64,000 nt of DNA from Piliocolobus tephrosceles (GCF_002776525.5 NC_045434.1:191582922-191646921), one strand, 5' to 3'. Positions 54,051-64,000 are shown, counted from the stretch's first letter. Notes: generated by a model not told the origin, from the sequence alone. A program made the numbers and translations.

Positions 54051-54575
54051 GTGAGAGTGGCAGGCGGCCGACAAATGCCTACGCAGATAAAGGTGAGTCC
54101 CGGGTGAAACCCCAGCTCCAAGCTGAAGAGCGTTTAAAGCCTGAAGGCCAAGCTACAAGTTAAATCCTCCAACTGGATTGAGAACTTTCTTCCTATTTGG
54201 TGCACTTTCCTCTGATTGGGCCCCACCCTTTACCTTTTTTACATATACCTACCCTTTCCTAATTGGTTTTTCTGCACTGTTGTGCCCACCTTTGAGTGGT
54301 CTTTACTTGAACCTGTTTTGCATACTCACAAACCAATCAGCACACAATCTCCATTCTGAGTCCATAAAGGGCCCACCGGACCCAACCACCTGGGGGACTT
54401 TCCCGCTTTCAATAAGGTAGGGGAACCACCCCTCATATCCTCTCTTTGCTGAGAGCTTTCCTTTTGCTTAATAAATTCTACTCCACTTACTCTCCAGTGT
54501 CCATATTCCTAATGTTTCCTTTTTCTGGGTAAAGAACTTGGACCTAGCTGAGCTAAGGAGCAGAAAGACTGCAAT
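54051..54575 (+). mobile_element. Solo LTR, ERV1-like endogenous retrovirus
   Basis: A roughly 525-bp LTR begins near 'gtgagagtggcagg' and ends near 'agactgcaat', flanked by a 4-bp direct repeat 'gcca'. It has CCAAT-like boxes ('aaccaatcagc'), a weak TATA-like 'ccataaaggg' near 54362 and polyadenylation signal 'aataaa' at 54470. No internal retroviral genes are present, as in a solo LTR left by LTR-LTR recombination. The family is not certain; the 4-bp duplication fits class I (ERV1). Confidence 0.78.
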
Positions 54576-54648
54576 GCCATCCTCCCACCTCAGCCTCCTG
54601 AGTAGCTGGGACCACAGGTGTGCATCACCATGCCTGGCTAATTTTTTT

Positions 54649-54938
54649 TTTTTTTTTGAGACGGAGTCTCGCTCTGTTACCCAGGCTGGAGTGCTGTGGC
54701 CGGATCTCAGCTCACTGCAAGCTCCACCTCCCGGGTTCACGCCATTCTCCTGCCTCAGCCTCCTGGGTAGCTGGGACTACAGGCGCCACCACCTCGCCCA
54801 GCTAGTTTTTTGTAGTTTTTAGTAGAAACGGGGTTTCACCGTGTTAGCCAGGATGGTCTCGATCTCCTGACCTCGTGATCCGCCGGTCTCGGCCTCCCAA
54901 AGTGCTGGGATTACAGGCTTGAGCCATCGTGCCCGGCC
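54649..54938 (-). mobile_element. AluY, cercopithecoid type
   Basis: 'ggccggatctcagctcactg' and 'ccacctcgcccagctag'. Perfect 17-bp TSD 'gcctggctaattttttt' at 54632-54648 and 54939-54955. Confidence 0.95.
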
Positions 54939-55081
54939 GCCTGGCTAATTTTTTTAATTTATAATTTTTTTTTTTTTTTTTTTGTGTAGAGATGGGGGTC
55001 TCACTATGCTGCCCAAGCTGGTCTTGAACTCCTGAGCTCAAGCAATTGGGGATTACAGGCCATAAGCCACCATGCCCAGCC

Positions 55082-55166
55082 AGTATTCTCATGGGAAATG
55101 GGAATAATACTTTTGTCTATGTCACAAATATTTTGGGAGTTTTAAATGAAATAATGATTATAAAAG

Positions 55167-55199
<33 letters not shown>

Positions 55200-55660
55200 A
55201 CAGAGTCTTGCTCTATCACCCAGGCTGGAGTGCAGTGGCATGATCTCTGCTCACTACAACCTCTGCCTCCTGGGTTCAAGTGATTCTCCTGCCTCAGCCT
55301 CCTCAGTAGCTGGAATTACAGGCATGCACCACCATACCTGGCTAATTTTTTTTGTAGTTTTAGTAGAGACAGGGTTTTGCCACGTTGGCAGGCTGGTCTT
55401 GAACTCCTGACCTCAAGTGATCCGCATGCTTTGGCATCCCAAAATGCTGGGATTACAGGCTAATTTTTGTATTTTTTAGTACAGGGTTTTGTCGTGTTGC
55501 CCAGGCTGACACCAAACTCCTTGAGCTCAAGCGATCTGCCTGCCTCAGCCTCCCAAAGTGCTGGGATTACAGGCAAGAGCCACCGCACCAGGCGATTATA
55601 GCAAGTCTTAACACGGTGTGTGGCACAGGTAAACATTTGCTAACAGGACAGTCTCTAGAA
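55082..55660 (+). mobile_element. MIR split by Alus
   Basis: 55082-55166 ('atgggaataatac', 'ttaaatgaaataatgatta') and 55596-55660 ('gtgtgtggcacaggtaaac') are consecutive MIR parts. TSD 'gattataaaagtctt' against 'gattatagcaagtctt'. Confidence 0.8.
55171..55594 (-). mobile_element. Alu plus extra left arm (trimer)
   Basis: A minus-strand Alu (55171-55458) stops at 'gggattacagg' and continues directly into another left arm (55459-55594). One TSD brackets both. Confidence 0.88.
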
Positions 55661-55860
55661 TTTGTTGCAGGCACTGCTCTGATAGGATTATCTGGGGGCT
55701 GGGCTGGTGCCTCAGGCCCTGGAAGGTAATTCTTTAAGGGAATCTATGGATGAGTATCAAGTATTCTGTTGGGATTGCATCATTTGACTAGATGCGGAGT
55801 CACCTGAAGGTTGGTTCCACGTGGCTGTGGCTAAACTGACATTAGAATCTATACACCTGA

Positions 55861-56160
55861 CCGGGTGAGGTGGCTCACCCCTGTAATCCCAGCACTTTGG
55901 GAGGGCAAGGTGGGTGGATCACCTGAGGTCAGGAGTTTGAGACCAGCCTGGCCAATATGGTGAAACCCCATCTCTACTAAAAATACAAAAAATTAGTCTG
56001 GCATGGTGGCGGGTGCCTGTAATCCCAGCTACTCCGGAAGCTGAGGTAGGAGAATTGCTTCAACCCAGGAGGCAGAAGTTGAAGTGAGCCGAGGTCACAC
56101 CATTGCACTCCAGACTGGGCAACAAAAGCAAAACTCCATCTCAAAAAAAAAAAAAAAAAG
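55861..56160 (+). mobile_element. AluS
   Basis: 17-bp TSD 'agaatctatacacctga' against 'agaatctctacacctga' (55844 and 56162). Confidence 0.95.
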
Positions 56161-56209
56161 AAGAATCTCTACACCTGAATAATAAGAGCTAAAGTTGAAG
56201 CTAAGGAGT

Positions 56210-56500
56210 GGTTGGGCACAGTGGCTCACGCCTGTAATCCCAGTACTTTGGGAGGCTGAGGCGGGTGGATCACTTGAGGTCAGGAGTTCGAGACCAGCCT
56301 GGCCAACATGGTGAAACCCTGTCTCTACTAAAAATACAAAAATCAGTTGGGTGTAGTAGTGCAGGCCTGTAATCTCAGCTACTAGGGAGACTGAGGCAGG
56401 AGAATTGCTTGAACCCGGGGGCCCGAGGTCACACCACTGCACTCTAGCCTGGGCAACAGAGCAAGGCTCCGGCTCAAAACAAACAAACAAACAAACAAAA
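56210..56500 (+). mobile_element. AluS
   Basis: TSD 'ctaaggagt' at 56201-56209 and 56502-56510, with an (AAAC)n tail. Part of the right arm is missing ('cccgggggcccgaggtc'). Confidence 0.94.
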
Positions 56501-56689
56501 CCTAAGGAGTTAGTAATGGATCTCAGAATGAAATCATGGCGCACAGAACCTGTGGTAAGGTTCTGAAAACTGAAAACTTTGTAACTTTTTCATGTGTGCT
56601 CATTTGCTCAATTTCCTCCTGCAGGTTTTCCTATTATGGTTACCGGCACTTTGCAATGTCCTGGCCCCATGAGGCTAAATGCTTTATCA

Positions 56690-56800
56690 GCTTTGTTTCT
56701 TTAGTATTATTAGCCCCATGTTACAGGGGAGAAAATGGAGGCTCAGAGAGGTTAAGTAAGTGATTTCTTGTCTGGCTCAAGAGCTGGATTTCTGAATACA
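56690..56800 (-). mobile_element. MIR
   Basis: 'tattattagccccatgttac' then 'ggctcagagaggttaagtaa', the antisense MIR core. Confidence 0.85.
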
Positions 56801-56836
56801 ACATCCTATGGGGTTGTTGAATTTGAGTGTGGACAC

Positions 56837-56994
56837 TTTTTTTTTTTTGAAATGAGGTCTCATTCTGTTACCCAGGCTGGAGTTCAGTGGTGTGATTACT
56901 GCTCACTATAACATCAAACTCCTGGGCTCAAGCAATCCTCCCACCTTGGCCTCCCAAAATGCTAGGATTACAGACGTGCATCATTGCACGGGCC
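56837..56994 (-). mobile_element. Alu monomer, old
   Basis: Minus-strand, joins right-arm start sequence directly to a left-arm end ('cctcccaaaatgctagg'). Confidence 0.82.
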
Positions 56995-57118
56995 CACACT
57001 CTCAGTAGCTGTTAAATTCATTCCTTTTTAAATAAGCAGTTAGTGTATGCCCTGCACTAAGTTGAGGATTCAGAAGTGAATACAACTCCACATCTACAAC
57101 CAAACAGCTATATTTATT

Positions 57119-57416
57119 TATTATTATTATTTTTGAGACAGAGCCTCACTCTATTGCCCAGGCTGGAGTGCAGTGGTGTGATCTTGGCTCATTGTAACCT
57201 CCACCTCCCGGGTTCAAGTGATTCTCCTACTTCAGCCTCCTGAGTAGCTGGGATTACAGGCGCCTGCCACCATGCCTGGCTAATATTTGTATTTTTAGTA
57301 GAGACGGGGTTTTGCTATGTTGGCCAGGCTGGTCTCGAATTCCTGACCTCAGGTGATCTGCCCACCTTGGCCTCCCAAAGTGCTGGTATTATAGGCATGA
57401 GCCACTGCGCCCAGCT
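57119..57416 (-). mobile_element. AluS nested in MIR
   Basis: Perfect 19-bp TSD (57100-57118 and 57417-57435, 'ccaaacagctatatttatt'). Confidence 0.96.
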
Positions 57417-57455
57417 CCAAACAGCTATATTTATTGAGTACTAATTCTGTATCAG

Positions 57456-57598
57456 GGCCAGGCGTGGTGGCTCAAGCCTGTAATCCCAGCACTTTGGGAG
57501 GTCGAGGCAGTAGGATTGCTTGAGCACAGGATTTCAAGACCAGCCTGGGAACCATGGGGAAACCTCATCTCTATTCTTTAAATAATAATAATAATAAT
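57456..57598 (+). mobile_element. Alu left monomer
   Basis: (ATA)n tail. TSD 'aattctgtatcag' at 57443-57455 and 57599-57611. Confidence 0.9.
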
Positions 57599-57614
57599 AA
57601 TTCTGTATCAGATA

Positions 57615-57747
57615 CTTTTTTTTTTTTTCCTTGAGAGGGAGTCTGGCTATATGGCCTAGGGTGGTCTTGAACTCCTGGGGTCAAGAGATCTTACTTCTTC
57701 AGTTTCTGGAATAACTGGGATTACTGATGTGAGTCACTGCACCTGGC
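57615..57747 (-). mobile_element. Alu monomer
   Basis: Opposite orientation to its neighbour. 'tgtatcag' follows at 57749, a third copy of the same target. Confidence 0.87.
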
Positions 57748-57974
57748 TGTATCAGCCACTACCGTGTGTTAGTTAATTTAGCCATCATAACATGCGAGAA
57801 GAGTATAGATATCCTCATCTAACAGATGAGGGAACTGGATTCATGCTCCCAAGGTCATACTGCTAGAAAATAGGAAACCTCACATCTTTAACTTCTAGCT
57901 CATTCAGAGATTAAAATCTCTCTCTTCTATTCTTTTAAACAAAAGTAACATTCTGTTTTTTTAAAGTAAAGATA

Positions 57975-58291
57975 GGTCGGGCATGGTGGCTCATGCCTGT
58001 AATCCCAGCACTCTGGGATGCTGAGGCAGGTGGATCACTTGAGGTCAGGAGTTCAAGACTAGCCTGACCAACATGGCGAAACCCCTTCTCTACTAAAAAA
58101 TAGGAAAGCTAGCTGGGTGTGGTGGTGCACGCCTGTAATCCCAGCTACTCAGGAGGCTGAGGCAGAAGAATCGCTTAAACCCGGGAGGCAGAGGTTGCAG
58201 TGAGCCAAGATTGTGCTACTGCACTCCAGCCTGGGCGACAGAGCAAGACTCTGTCACAAAATAAATAAATAAATAAATAAATAAATAAAAA
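57975..58291 (+). mobile_element. AluS
   Basis: (AAAT)n tail. Flanks 'aaagtaaagata' and 'aaaataaagata'. Confidence 0.94.
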
Positions 58292-58481
58292 ATAAAATAA
58301 AGATAATACATACTCAATGTAAACAACATGGATATTGATTTTCTTATACACTTGTAGAAACACTATGTTAATAATCATTTTAATTTTGGCCAGTGTGTTT
58401 AATAGATGAAAATATTATACTTTAAAGTTGCATTTTTTGTTATTTTTTCTCACCTTTTATAGCTTTGAGATATATTTCTTC

Positions 58482-58610
58482 CTCCCTCTCTCCTTTCCTT
58501 CCTTCCTTCCTTCCTTCCTTCCTTCCTTCCTTCCTTCCTTCCTTCNNNNNNNNNNTTCCTTCCTTCCTTCCTTCCTTCCTTCCTTCCTTCCTTCCTTCCT
58601 TCTTTCTTTC
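58482..58610 (+). repeat. (TTCC)n microsatellite with gap
   Basis: Long TTCC array with 10 Ns at 58546-58555, forming the head of the following Alu. True length unknown. Confidence 0.95.
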
Positions 58611-58870
58611 TGAACCTTGCTCTGTCACCAGGCTGGAATCCAGTGGCAACATCTCACTGCAACCTCTGCCTCCCAAGCTCAAGTGATTCTCCTGCCTCAG
58701 CCTCCTAAGTAGCTGGCACTACAGGTGTGCGCCACCATACCCAGCTAATTTTTGTATTTTTAGTAGAGGCAGGATGTTGGCCAGGATGTTCTCGATCTCG
58801 TGACCTCATGATCCATTCGCCTCTGCCTCCCAAATTGCTGGGATTACAGGCATGAGTTACCATGCCCAGC
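58611..58870 (-). mobile_element. AluY/S
   Basis: Minus-strand with several small deletions ('gtagaggcaggatgttggcc'). Flanks 'gagatatatttc' and 'gatatatatttc'. Confidence 0.9.
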
Positions 58871-58902
58871 TGATATATATTTCATATACCATAAAACTCA
58901 CT

Positions 58903-59198
<296 letters not shown>

Positions 59199-59825
59199 TT
59201 GCAAACATTTTTTAGCCATTTGTTCTACTTTGTTGATGGCATCTCTTCCTGTACAGATGTTTATGTTTCTTTCTATCTTTTGTGATCTTTTGATTTTGAT
59301 TCATGAGTATAAACATTTTCCCTCCTGCAATTATAGAGCTTCCCCCCATATCTTCTTCTGGTCTTTTAGAGCATTGTGATTTGTCTGTTTTCAATCTATT
59401 TTGAGTTTAGTTTGAGATAGTATGATTAAAGGCCAGGCACGGTGGCCCACGCCTGTAATCCCAGGACTTTGGGAGGCTGAGGCGGGCGGATCTCCTTAAG
59501 TCCGGAGTTTGAGACCAGCCTGACCAACATGGAGAAACCCTGTCTCTACTAAAAATACAAAATTAGCTGGGGGTGGTGGTGCATGCCTCTAATCCCAGCT
59601 ACTGGGGAGGCTGAGGCGGGAGAATCGCTTGAACCCAGGAGGTGGAGATTGCAGTGAGCTGAGATCACGCCATTGCACTCCAGCCTGGGCAACAATGAAC
59701 GAAACCCCGTCTCAAAAAATAATACTAAAAAACAGATAGTATGACTATATCTTAACAAATACGAGTGATTTGAAAAGTCACTTTCATCAAGTGGCCAAAT
59801 TTCCATTGATATTCGAAACTGGATA
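59199..59825 (-). mobile_element. L1-like relic split by Alu
   Basis: 59199-59430 ('ctgttttcaatctattttga') and 59746-59825 look like antisense L1. The match is weak. Confidence 0.45.
59431..59732 (+). mobile_element. AluS
   Basis: TSD 'agatagtatga' before (59415) and after (59734). Last Alu before the CpG island. Confidence 0.94.
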
Positions 59826-60175
59826 GAATAACAGCTAACATTAACATTCAGTGCTTACAAGCAGGGCAGTTTCATGTTCTTGGTTTAATGTTGTGGTGTT
59901 GCCATCTTGAAATTCGTAATAGTATTTGAACAATGGACCCCGCATTTTTCATTCTGCACTGCACCTCGTCCTGTATGTTGTGGGACCGCTTACCAGGCCC
60001 AGGCACTGTACTAAGTACTTGACATACATTATTCCACTTAATCCTCCAGGCCATTCTGTTAAGTGGGGGTTACTTTCTTCTTCATTGTACAAATGTGGAA
60101 ATGGAGGCAGGTCGATTTAAATAAGGCCACAGAGCTAGAAAGCTGCAGAGAAGGGGTTTGAACCCTGAACCTCCA
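59826..60175 (-). mobile_element. MIR split by ~130-bp insert
   Basis: 'cagctaacattaacattcag' and, after the insert, 'ccaggcactgtactaagta' to 'gggtttgaaccctgaacc' are one antisense MIR. The insert 59859-59988 is bracketed by 'gcttac' and is not assigned. Confidence 0.82.
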
Positions 60176-60451
60176 GGGCCAGCGCCGTTCGGGTGACCGT
60201 CCGCGAACCCTGCAGGCTGTAGTGCTCGGGGACGAGCTTGCGAGGGCGCGGCGGGGGCAGGGTGCGCGTCCGAGACTCGGTCGAGCGTCACCTGCGCGAC
60301 CCCGCGTGCCCAGCTCCAGGCAGTGTTCTTCCAGGTGCTGGCCGGCGGGACCCCGCCTTAGGCCCTGGCGGCGCGCGCTCGCCTAGCGGGCGGGCACTCA
60401 CGCGCAGCGTTTGTGTTGCCTGAGAGTTTCCCGAGTTCACACAGGCCCTGG

Positions 60452-60465
60452 GTTGGCATGGCAAC
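60452..60465. promoter_or_regulatory. RFX X-box-like palindrome
   Basis: 'gttggcatggcaac' differs from the symmetric RFX motif GTTGCCATGGCAAC at one base. A further 'aggcaacc' half-site follows at once. Confidence 0.7.
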
Positions 60466-60538
60466 CAGGCAACCTGTTCCAGAGCCGCCAGCCTTCTCCG
60501 CACATGCCGCTGCCACTGTCGGGGCCGGGGCCGGAGCC

Positions 60539-60554
60539 TATCCCAGGATGCACC
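60539..60554 (+). promoter_or_regulatory. ZNF143/Staf-like site
   Basis: 'atcccaggatgcaccg' fits the published motif YWCCCAYAATGCAYYG apart from two or three bases. Such sites lie just upstream of TSSs in housekeeping promoters. Confidence 0.55.
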
Positions 60555-60577
60555 GCGCTAGCCCAGTCCCCAGTGGG

Positions 60578-60589
60578 CCGCCATGTTGT
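60578..60589 (+). promoter_or_regulatory. YY1-like site
   Basis: 'gccgccatgttg' contains the YY1 core CCATNTT in the orientation usual just downstream of transcription starts, which suggests a start near 60555-60575. Confidence 0.6.
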
Positions 60590-60597
60590 CGGAGTGA
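60583..60597 (+). other. Four-codon upstream ORF
   Basis: An ATG in good context (gccgccATGt) encodes Met-Leu-Ser-Glu and stops at TGA, three bases before the 60601 donor. If in the mRNA it is a minimal uORF. It also overlaps the YY1-like motif, so the ATG may simply reflect that site. Confidence 0.5.
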
Positions 60598-60601
60598 AAG
60601 G

Positions 60602-63600
60602 TAAGGGGGAGAGAGAGCGCCGGAGAGAGAAGATCGGGGGGCTGAAATCCATCTTCATCCTACCGCTCCGCCCGTGAGTATCCGCACCCCACCGGCCCCA
60701 AACGCTGCTCCGGACCCCTAGCGAGCAGATTGTCCCTTCGTATTGGTGTTTGAGAGCGGTTGTGGGGGTGAGAAGGGCTTTGGAAAAGCCGCCGGGGCCC
60801 TGGCTGAGGCTTCTCACTCGCTGTTCCTCGTACATGTTTTGGAGTCAGCAGCAAGGCCCCTATTGTTATCAAAGGAGGGAGGGGGTGGGGAGCGGGGTCG
60901 AAGCTAGGAAAATGCTGGGGGTTTAGGCCCGAGCCCAGGGCGTAGACGTGCCTCTACATTTTTTGCCCGGCCCTGTTGGGAACCACCGAAGATTGATGTT
61001 GCCATTCGGGTTTCTTTTTTTGATGGGTTTGCGAAGCCCCGAGTCTTCTGTGTGGCCATGGAGTGTAATTCTGTGCCACCCCGATTTCTTCGACTTCTTG
61101 AGCTTCCGTGGCAGCGCCGGTAGAGGAGGAACAATAAATCGCTTTAGAAGCAGCCGTGGCCCTTGTCCACAGGCGAGATTCACTGTGGGGGAACTTTGCG
61201 AGCCTTAAATGTGGAGAAGTGGCGATCAGGAAGTTTCAGAATGCTTTTTAGGCTTCTGGGTGCTGTGGCCTTTTGTTTCCGTGTGAGCTTGTGTTTTTGG
61301 TGGGTTCTTCCTCTTTGAGCCTCCCCGTGTTGGTGTATCTCTTAACTCAAAGAGGGGTTCACCCCTTGCTTGTAGGAAAATCTGTATACACAATACCTAG
61401 ATAGTTTTAGTCCTCACAAACGTGCTTGGTAAACATAGGTCATTTGTTTTACTTGTCAGTACCATTCCCACGTCAAGCGAGGAATACACTCCTGTAACTT
61501 TTCCCTCCTGTAGCACCCCCCCGCCCCCGCCGAAAAAACAAAGCCAGAAACCCACACACAGCATTACCAGAGGCGGCTTTATTCTCCCGTAACTCTTAAA
61601 GGATTGTTACCTTTTATTGTTCTAAGAAAACACTGTTCTCAGCCCTCGATACCATTTTGCTCAATTCCTGTTATTACTGGGATTAATTAAGAATAAGATT
61701 TTATGAAGCTTTTCCTGGGTTGTTTTAAAGTCAGTTAACTTCTGAAACAATAGGCTTAGCATTTTGTTTTTTGAAAGCACCTAAAAACTTACCAAGACAG
61801 GCCCACCCTCAAGAAATGTAGCTTCCGATGCAGTTTTCGTAAGCAAAATAAACATTTTGACCCATTGCTAATTTTAACTTTATAAAACACTCGGGGGCTG
61901 TTGATTTTTTATCTGGGCTCTTTGGAAACGCTCTCCGGATTCTGAACTTTGAGTTAGTGTTTTGCTTTAGCCACAATTCATTTTGTTCAAGGCCACAGCT
62001 TTTTGAAGTTGGAATTTGTTTAGGTTTGAGATGAACTGCTTTAAAATAAATTTATGACCACAGAATGTTTGTTAAGTGTGGTAAAAATAAACACCTTTTA
62101 AACCACTAAGCATTTTAGTAAAAGGTGAGCCATGGAAATAGATTGAACCGTGTTCCTTTGAATTCAACTCAATTAGTGATATTTTAAAAAACTTTGTAAA
62201 CACTTGAAAGCTAGACTGAGCGCTTCTAGTTGCTCAAAGTACTTATAAGGAGTCATTTGTAAAAAAAATCACATTTTAAATGCTACACCTAAGTTTTTAG
62301 TGAGCTTTTCTGATACTTAGGATACTGAGTTTTTAATTTTTGTGCCGTATTTGCCAAAATATTACAAAACTACCCTAGATACATGTTAATTGCTTAGGTA
62401 TTTGCTCACTTTGAAACTGTCCTACCAGGTTTTCTCTGGTTTGAGAAACTGCCTTGCCTCTTTAGGTAAAGCAGGAAGTCTTAGGGCATACAGATAGCTT
62501 TACAAAAGCCGATTGTTTTGTTTGAACATTTTTATAGGAGTCTTTCCTTCCCCCCGTTCCTTTTAGAATGAAGTTGTGTTTAGTGTGCTTCAGTGATAAA
62601 CTCCTCTTTTATGTGGATATCTTTGTTAGATAACTATTGTTTCTTTTAAAAATTTTTATTTGTATAATTTGTGAGGTTCAAGTGTAATTTGTACTTGGGT
62701 GTATTGCGTAGTGGTGAAGTCAGGACTTTTTGTGGGTCCATCACTGAAATATTGTACATTGTCCTCCTTAGGTAATCTCATTATCCTTCTCTCACCCTCC
62801 TAGATAACTATTTTGAGAAGGCTTTTTATTTCAGAAAAGATTGCATTTGCTGTTTTAGGAATTCTGTTAGGGACCGGAGTTCCATTGCCTTAACTAAATT
62901 CTAAGAGTCTTAAGCACGATGACTTTAAATTTACCAAAAACTTTTACATGTATCTCATTTTCATTAAGAAAAACCCAAAACATTGAGAGTCATAGAGGAA
63001 GGATTTCTTTCATTTTCTAGATGAGGAAACAGGTTGTTGGTTTAGTGGCAGAACTTGGGTTTTGGAACCCTTGGCCTTCTCTAGAACAAAGATTGTTAGA
63101 TGGAGTTTCCTTTTCGAACAAAATGGGACCGTCTAGTATTGGTACTAAGAGAGTAATGAATTCTTTAAAAAACCAAACAGGGAGGCATTAGGCTGGTTTG
63201 CATTTTTGAAAGACCGATAGTGAAACAGGGCTATGACTTTTTGGTTTGATACTTGAGCATGAATTAGTGTCTGGGTTAGGCTACTCCAGTACCCTGCTAA
63301 GGTTCTGATGGATTGGATTTCTTAAGCTAGACTAGGCATTTCCAAATTAGGCTTTAAACAAATTACAAATTCCATTGTGTCTTCTTAGGCTGGCTTCAGA
63401 ACATGAATTTACTTGTGAGAAGCAAATGCTACTTTATCAGAAGGTTTATTTATGCAACAGAGAGATAGTAGATTTGTTACAAATTTGTTTTTGAAGCATC
63501 ACAGTGGGGGTTGGGAGGAGAGATAAGGCATTTGTAGCAGTAGACTGTTAGGCTGATGGCTTTGAAATTAGACTGGTGGCTGTGGACAGGTGTGTCCTAA

Positions 63601-63641
63601 TTGGTAACTGATTTATTTACTCTGTAGGTTTTTTATTTTCA
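60602..63641 (+). other. Probable intron 1, Alu-free
   Basis: About 3 kb with no Alu or L1 that I can see. It moves from GC-rich to AT-rich, and contains one MIR piece. No second exon with a convincing acceptor and frame was recognised. Confidence 0.6.
63000..63085 (-). mobile_element. MIR
   Basis: 'cattttctagatgaggaaac' followed by 'ggcagaacttgggttttgga', the antisense MIR core. Confidence 0.75.
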
Positions 63642-63929
63642 TTTTTTTTTAAGATGGAGTCTCACTCTGTTGCCCAGGCTGGAGTGCAGTGGCTGGATCT
63701 CGGCTCACTGCAACCTCCGCCTCCTGGGTTGAAGCGATTCTTCTGCCTCAGCCTCCCGAGTAGCTGGGACTACAGGCACGTGCCACCACACCTGGCTAAT
63801 TTTTATATTTTTAGTAGAAACGGGGTTTCAGCATATAGGCCAGGCTGGTCTCGAATTCTGACCTGGTGATGCGCCTGCCTCTGCCTCCCAAAGTGCTGGG
63901 ATTACCGGCATAAGCCACTGCGCCCGGAC
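63642..63929 (-). mobile_element. AluS/Y
   Basis: First Alu downstream of the promoter, complete on the minus strand. Flanks 'ctctgtagg' and 'ctttgtagc' suggest a diverged TSD. Confidence 0.93.
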
Positions 63930-64000
63930 ACTTTGTAGCATTTTTTAAAAGCACCCACAGGCTGGTAAGTGTTCTATCTTAAATACAGATGTCCTTTTTG

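Larger units (their letters stand above)
53951..55081 (-). mobile_element. AluJ split by LTR and AluY
   Basis: Three pieces (53951-54050, 54576-54648, 54956-55081) read as one minus-strand AluJ. It was first interrupted by the LTR ('gcca' duplicated) and also by a young AluY. Confidence 0.88.
57417..57900 (-). mobile_element. MIR split twice
   Basis: 'tttattgagtactaattctg' before and 'cctcatctaacagatgaggg' plus 'caaggtcatactgctag' after two Alu monomers form one antisense MIR. Confidence 0.85.
60555..60673 (+). other. Candidate first (5' UTR) exon with two donors
   Basis: The start is inferred from the YY1-like element. The exon most likely ends at 60600, since 'gaaag|gtaagg' (GT at 60601) is a near-perfect donor. 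An alternative donor 'cgccc|gtgagt' has its GT at 60674. No long open frame begins here, so this is probably a non-coding first exon. The gene is not identified; coding exons must lie beyond 64000. Confidence 0.65.
60170..60760 (+). promoter_or_regulatory. CpG-island promoter
   Basis: CG dinucleotides become frequent only here ('ccgtccgcgaaccc', 'gcgagggcgcggcggggg', 'ggcggcgcgcgctcgcc'), against a CpG-poor Alu background. There is no TATA box. Within it lie an RFX X-box-like palindrome (60452-60465), a ZNF143/SBS-like site (60539-60554) and a YY1-like site (60578-60589). The splice donor downstream points to plus-strand transcription. Minus-strand transcription cannot be excluded, since many such islands are bidirectional. 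Confidence 0.85.

Noticed and set aside
54051..54575. The LTR as part of an intact provirus
   Set aside because: No primer-binding site, gag, pol or env sequence follows. AluJ sequence resumes directly, so it is a solo LTR.
60082..61208. Several overlapping open frames on both strands in the CpG island
   Set aside because: Long frames are expected in GC-rich DNA poor in stop codons. None matches a known protein and the splice donor suggests a 5' UTR.

Overview
This is nuclear DNA from an Old World monkey (Cercopithecidae). About 130 Alu copies or pieces cover most of the first 59.7 kb. At least six belong to the young AluY lineage expanded in cercopithecoids: on the sense strand 'caagcctgtaatcc', 'ccgagacgggcgg', 'gggcgaggtggc'. 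Three N-runs (100, 100 and 10 bases) sit in or next to simple repeats or poly(A), so this is draft assembly. No complete protein-coding gene is present. Nearly all open frames of 60 codons or more are Alu translations.

Layout. 1-3 kb: an LINE-2 (L2) relic carrying a local inverted duplication around an AT-rich core. 3-12 kb: Alu clusters, an L2 3' end, a 48-bp 5S rRNA retropseudogene with perfect 14-bp target-site duplications (TSDs), a hAT-type DNA transposon fragment and an L1M tail. 12.4-13.3 kb: an RPL21 processed pseudogene with an AluY in its 3' UTR. 15-17.7 kb: a duplicated unit (unknown sequence plus an Alu monomer). 19.7-22 kb: the longest Alu-free stretch before the promoter. 22-24 kb: a hAT element broken by an L1 tail and Alus, including a patchwork segment. 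26.2-27.3 kb: a SELENOW processed pseudogene split by an Alu with a 5' poly(C) run. 28.3-29.3 kb: an L1M tail. 32-40 kb: two long L2 copies head to head, shredded by Alus. 42.4-47.3 kb: an old minus-strand L1 cut up by Alus. 54.0-54.6 kb: a solo ERV1-type LTR inside an AluJ. 55-60 kb: MIR relics and further Alus.

From about 60.17 kb the character changes. A CpG island with RFX, ZNF143-like and YY1-like motifs is followed by a strong splice donor at 60601, then about 3 kb with no Alu. This looks like the promoter and first exon of a plus-strand housekeeping-type gene whose coding exons lie beyond the window. I do not recognise the gene with certainty. A SELENOW pseudogene is, from memory, recorded on human 1p34-35, so genes there (THRAP3 among others) are candidates to test.

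There is no operon-like logic. The window is a distal intergenic region acting as a layered record of retroposition (L2/MIR, then L1M/hAT/AluJ, AluS, the LTR, and AluY/AluYR) next to one active-looking promoter. Many insertions can be ordered by nesting and TSDs.
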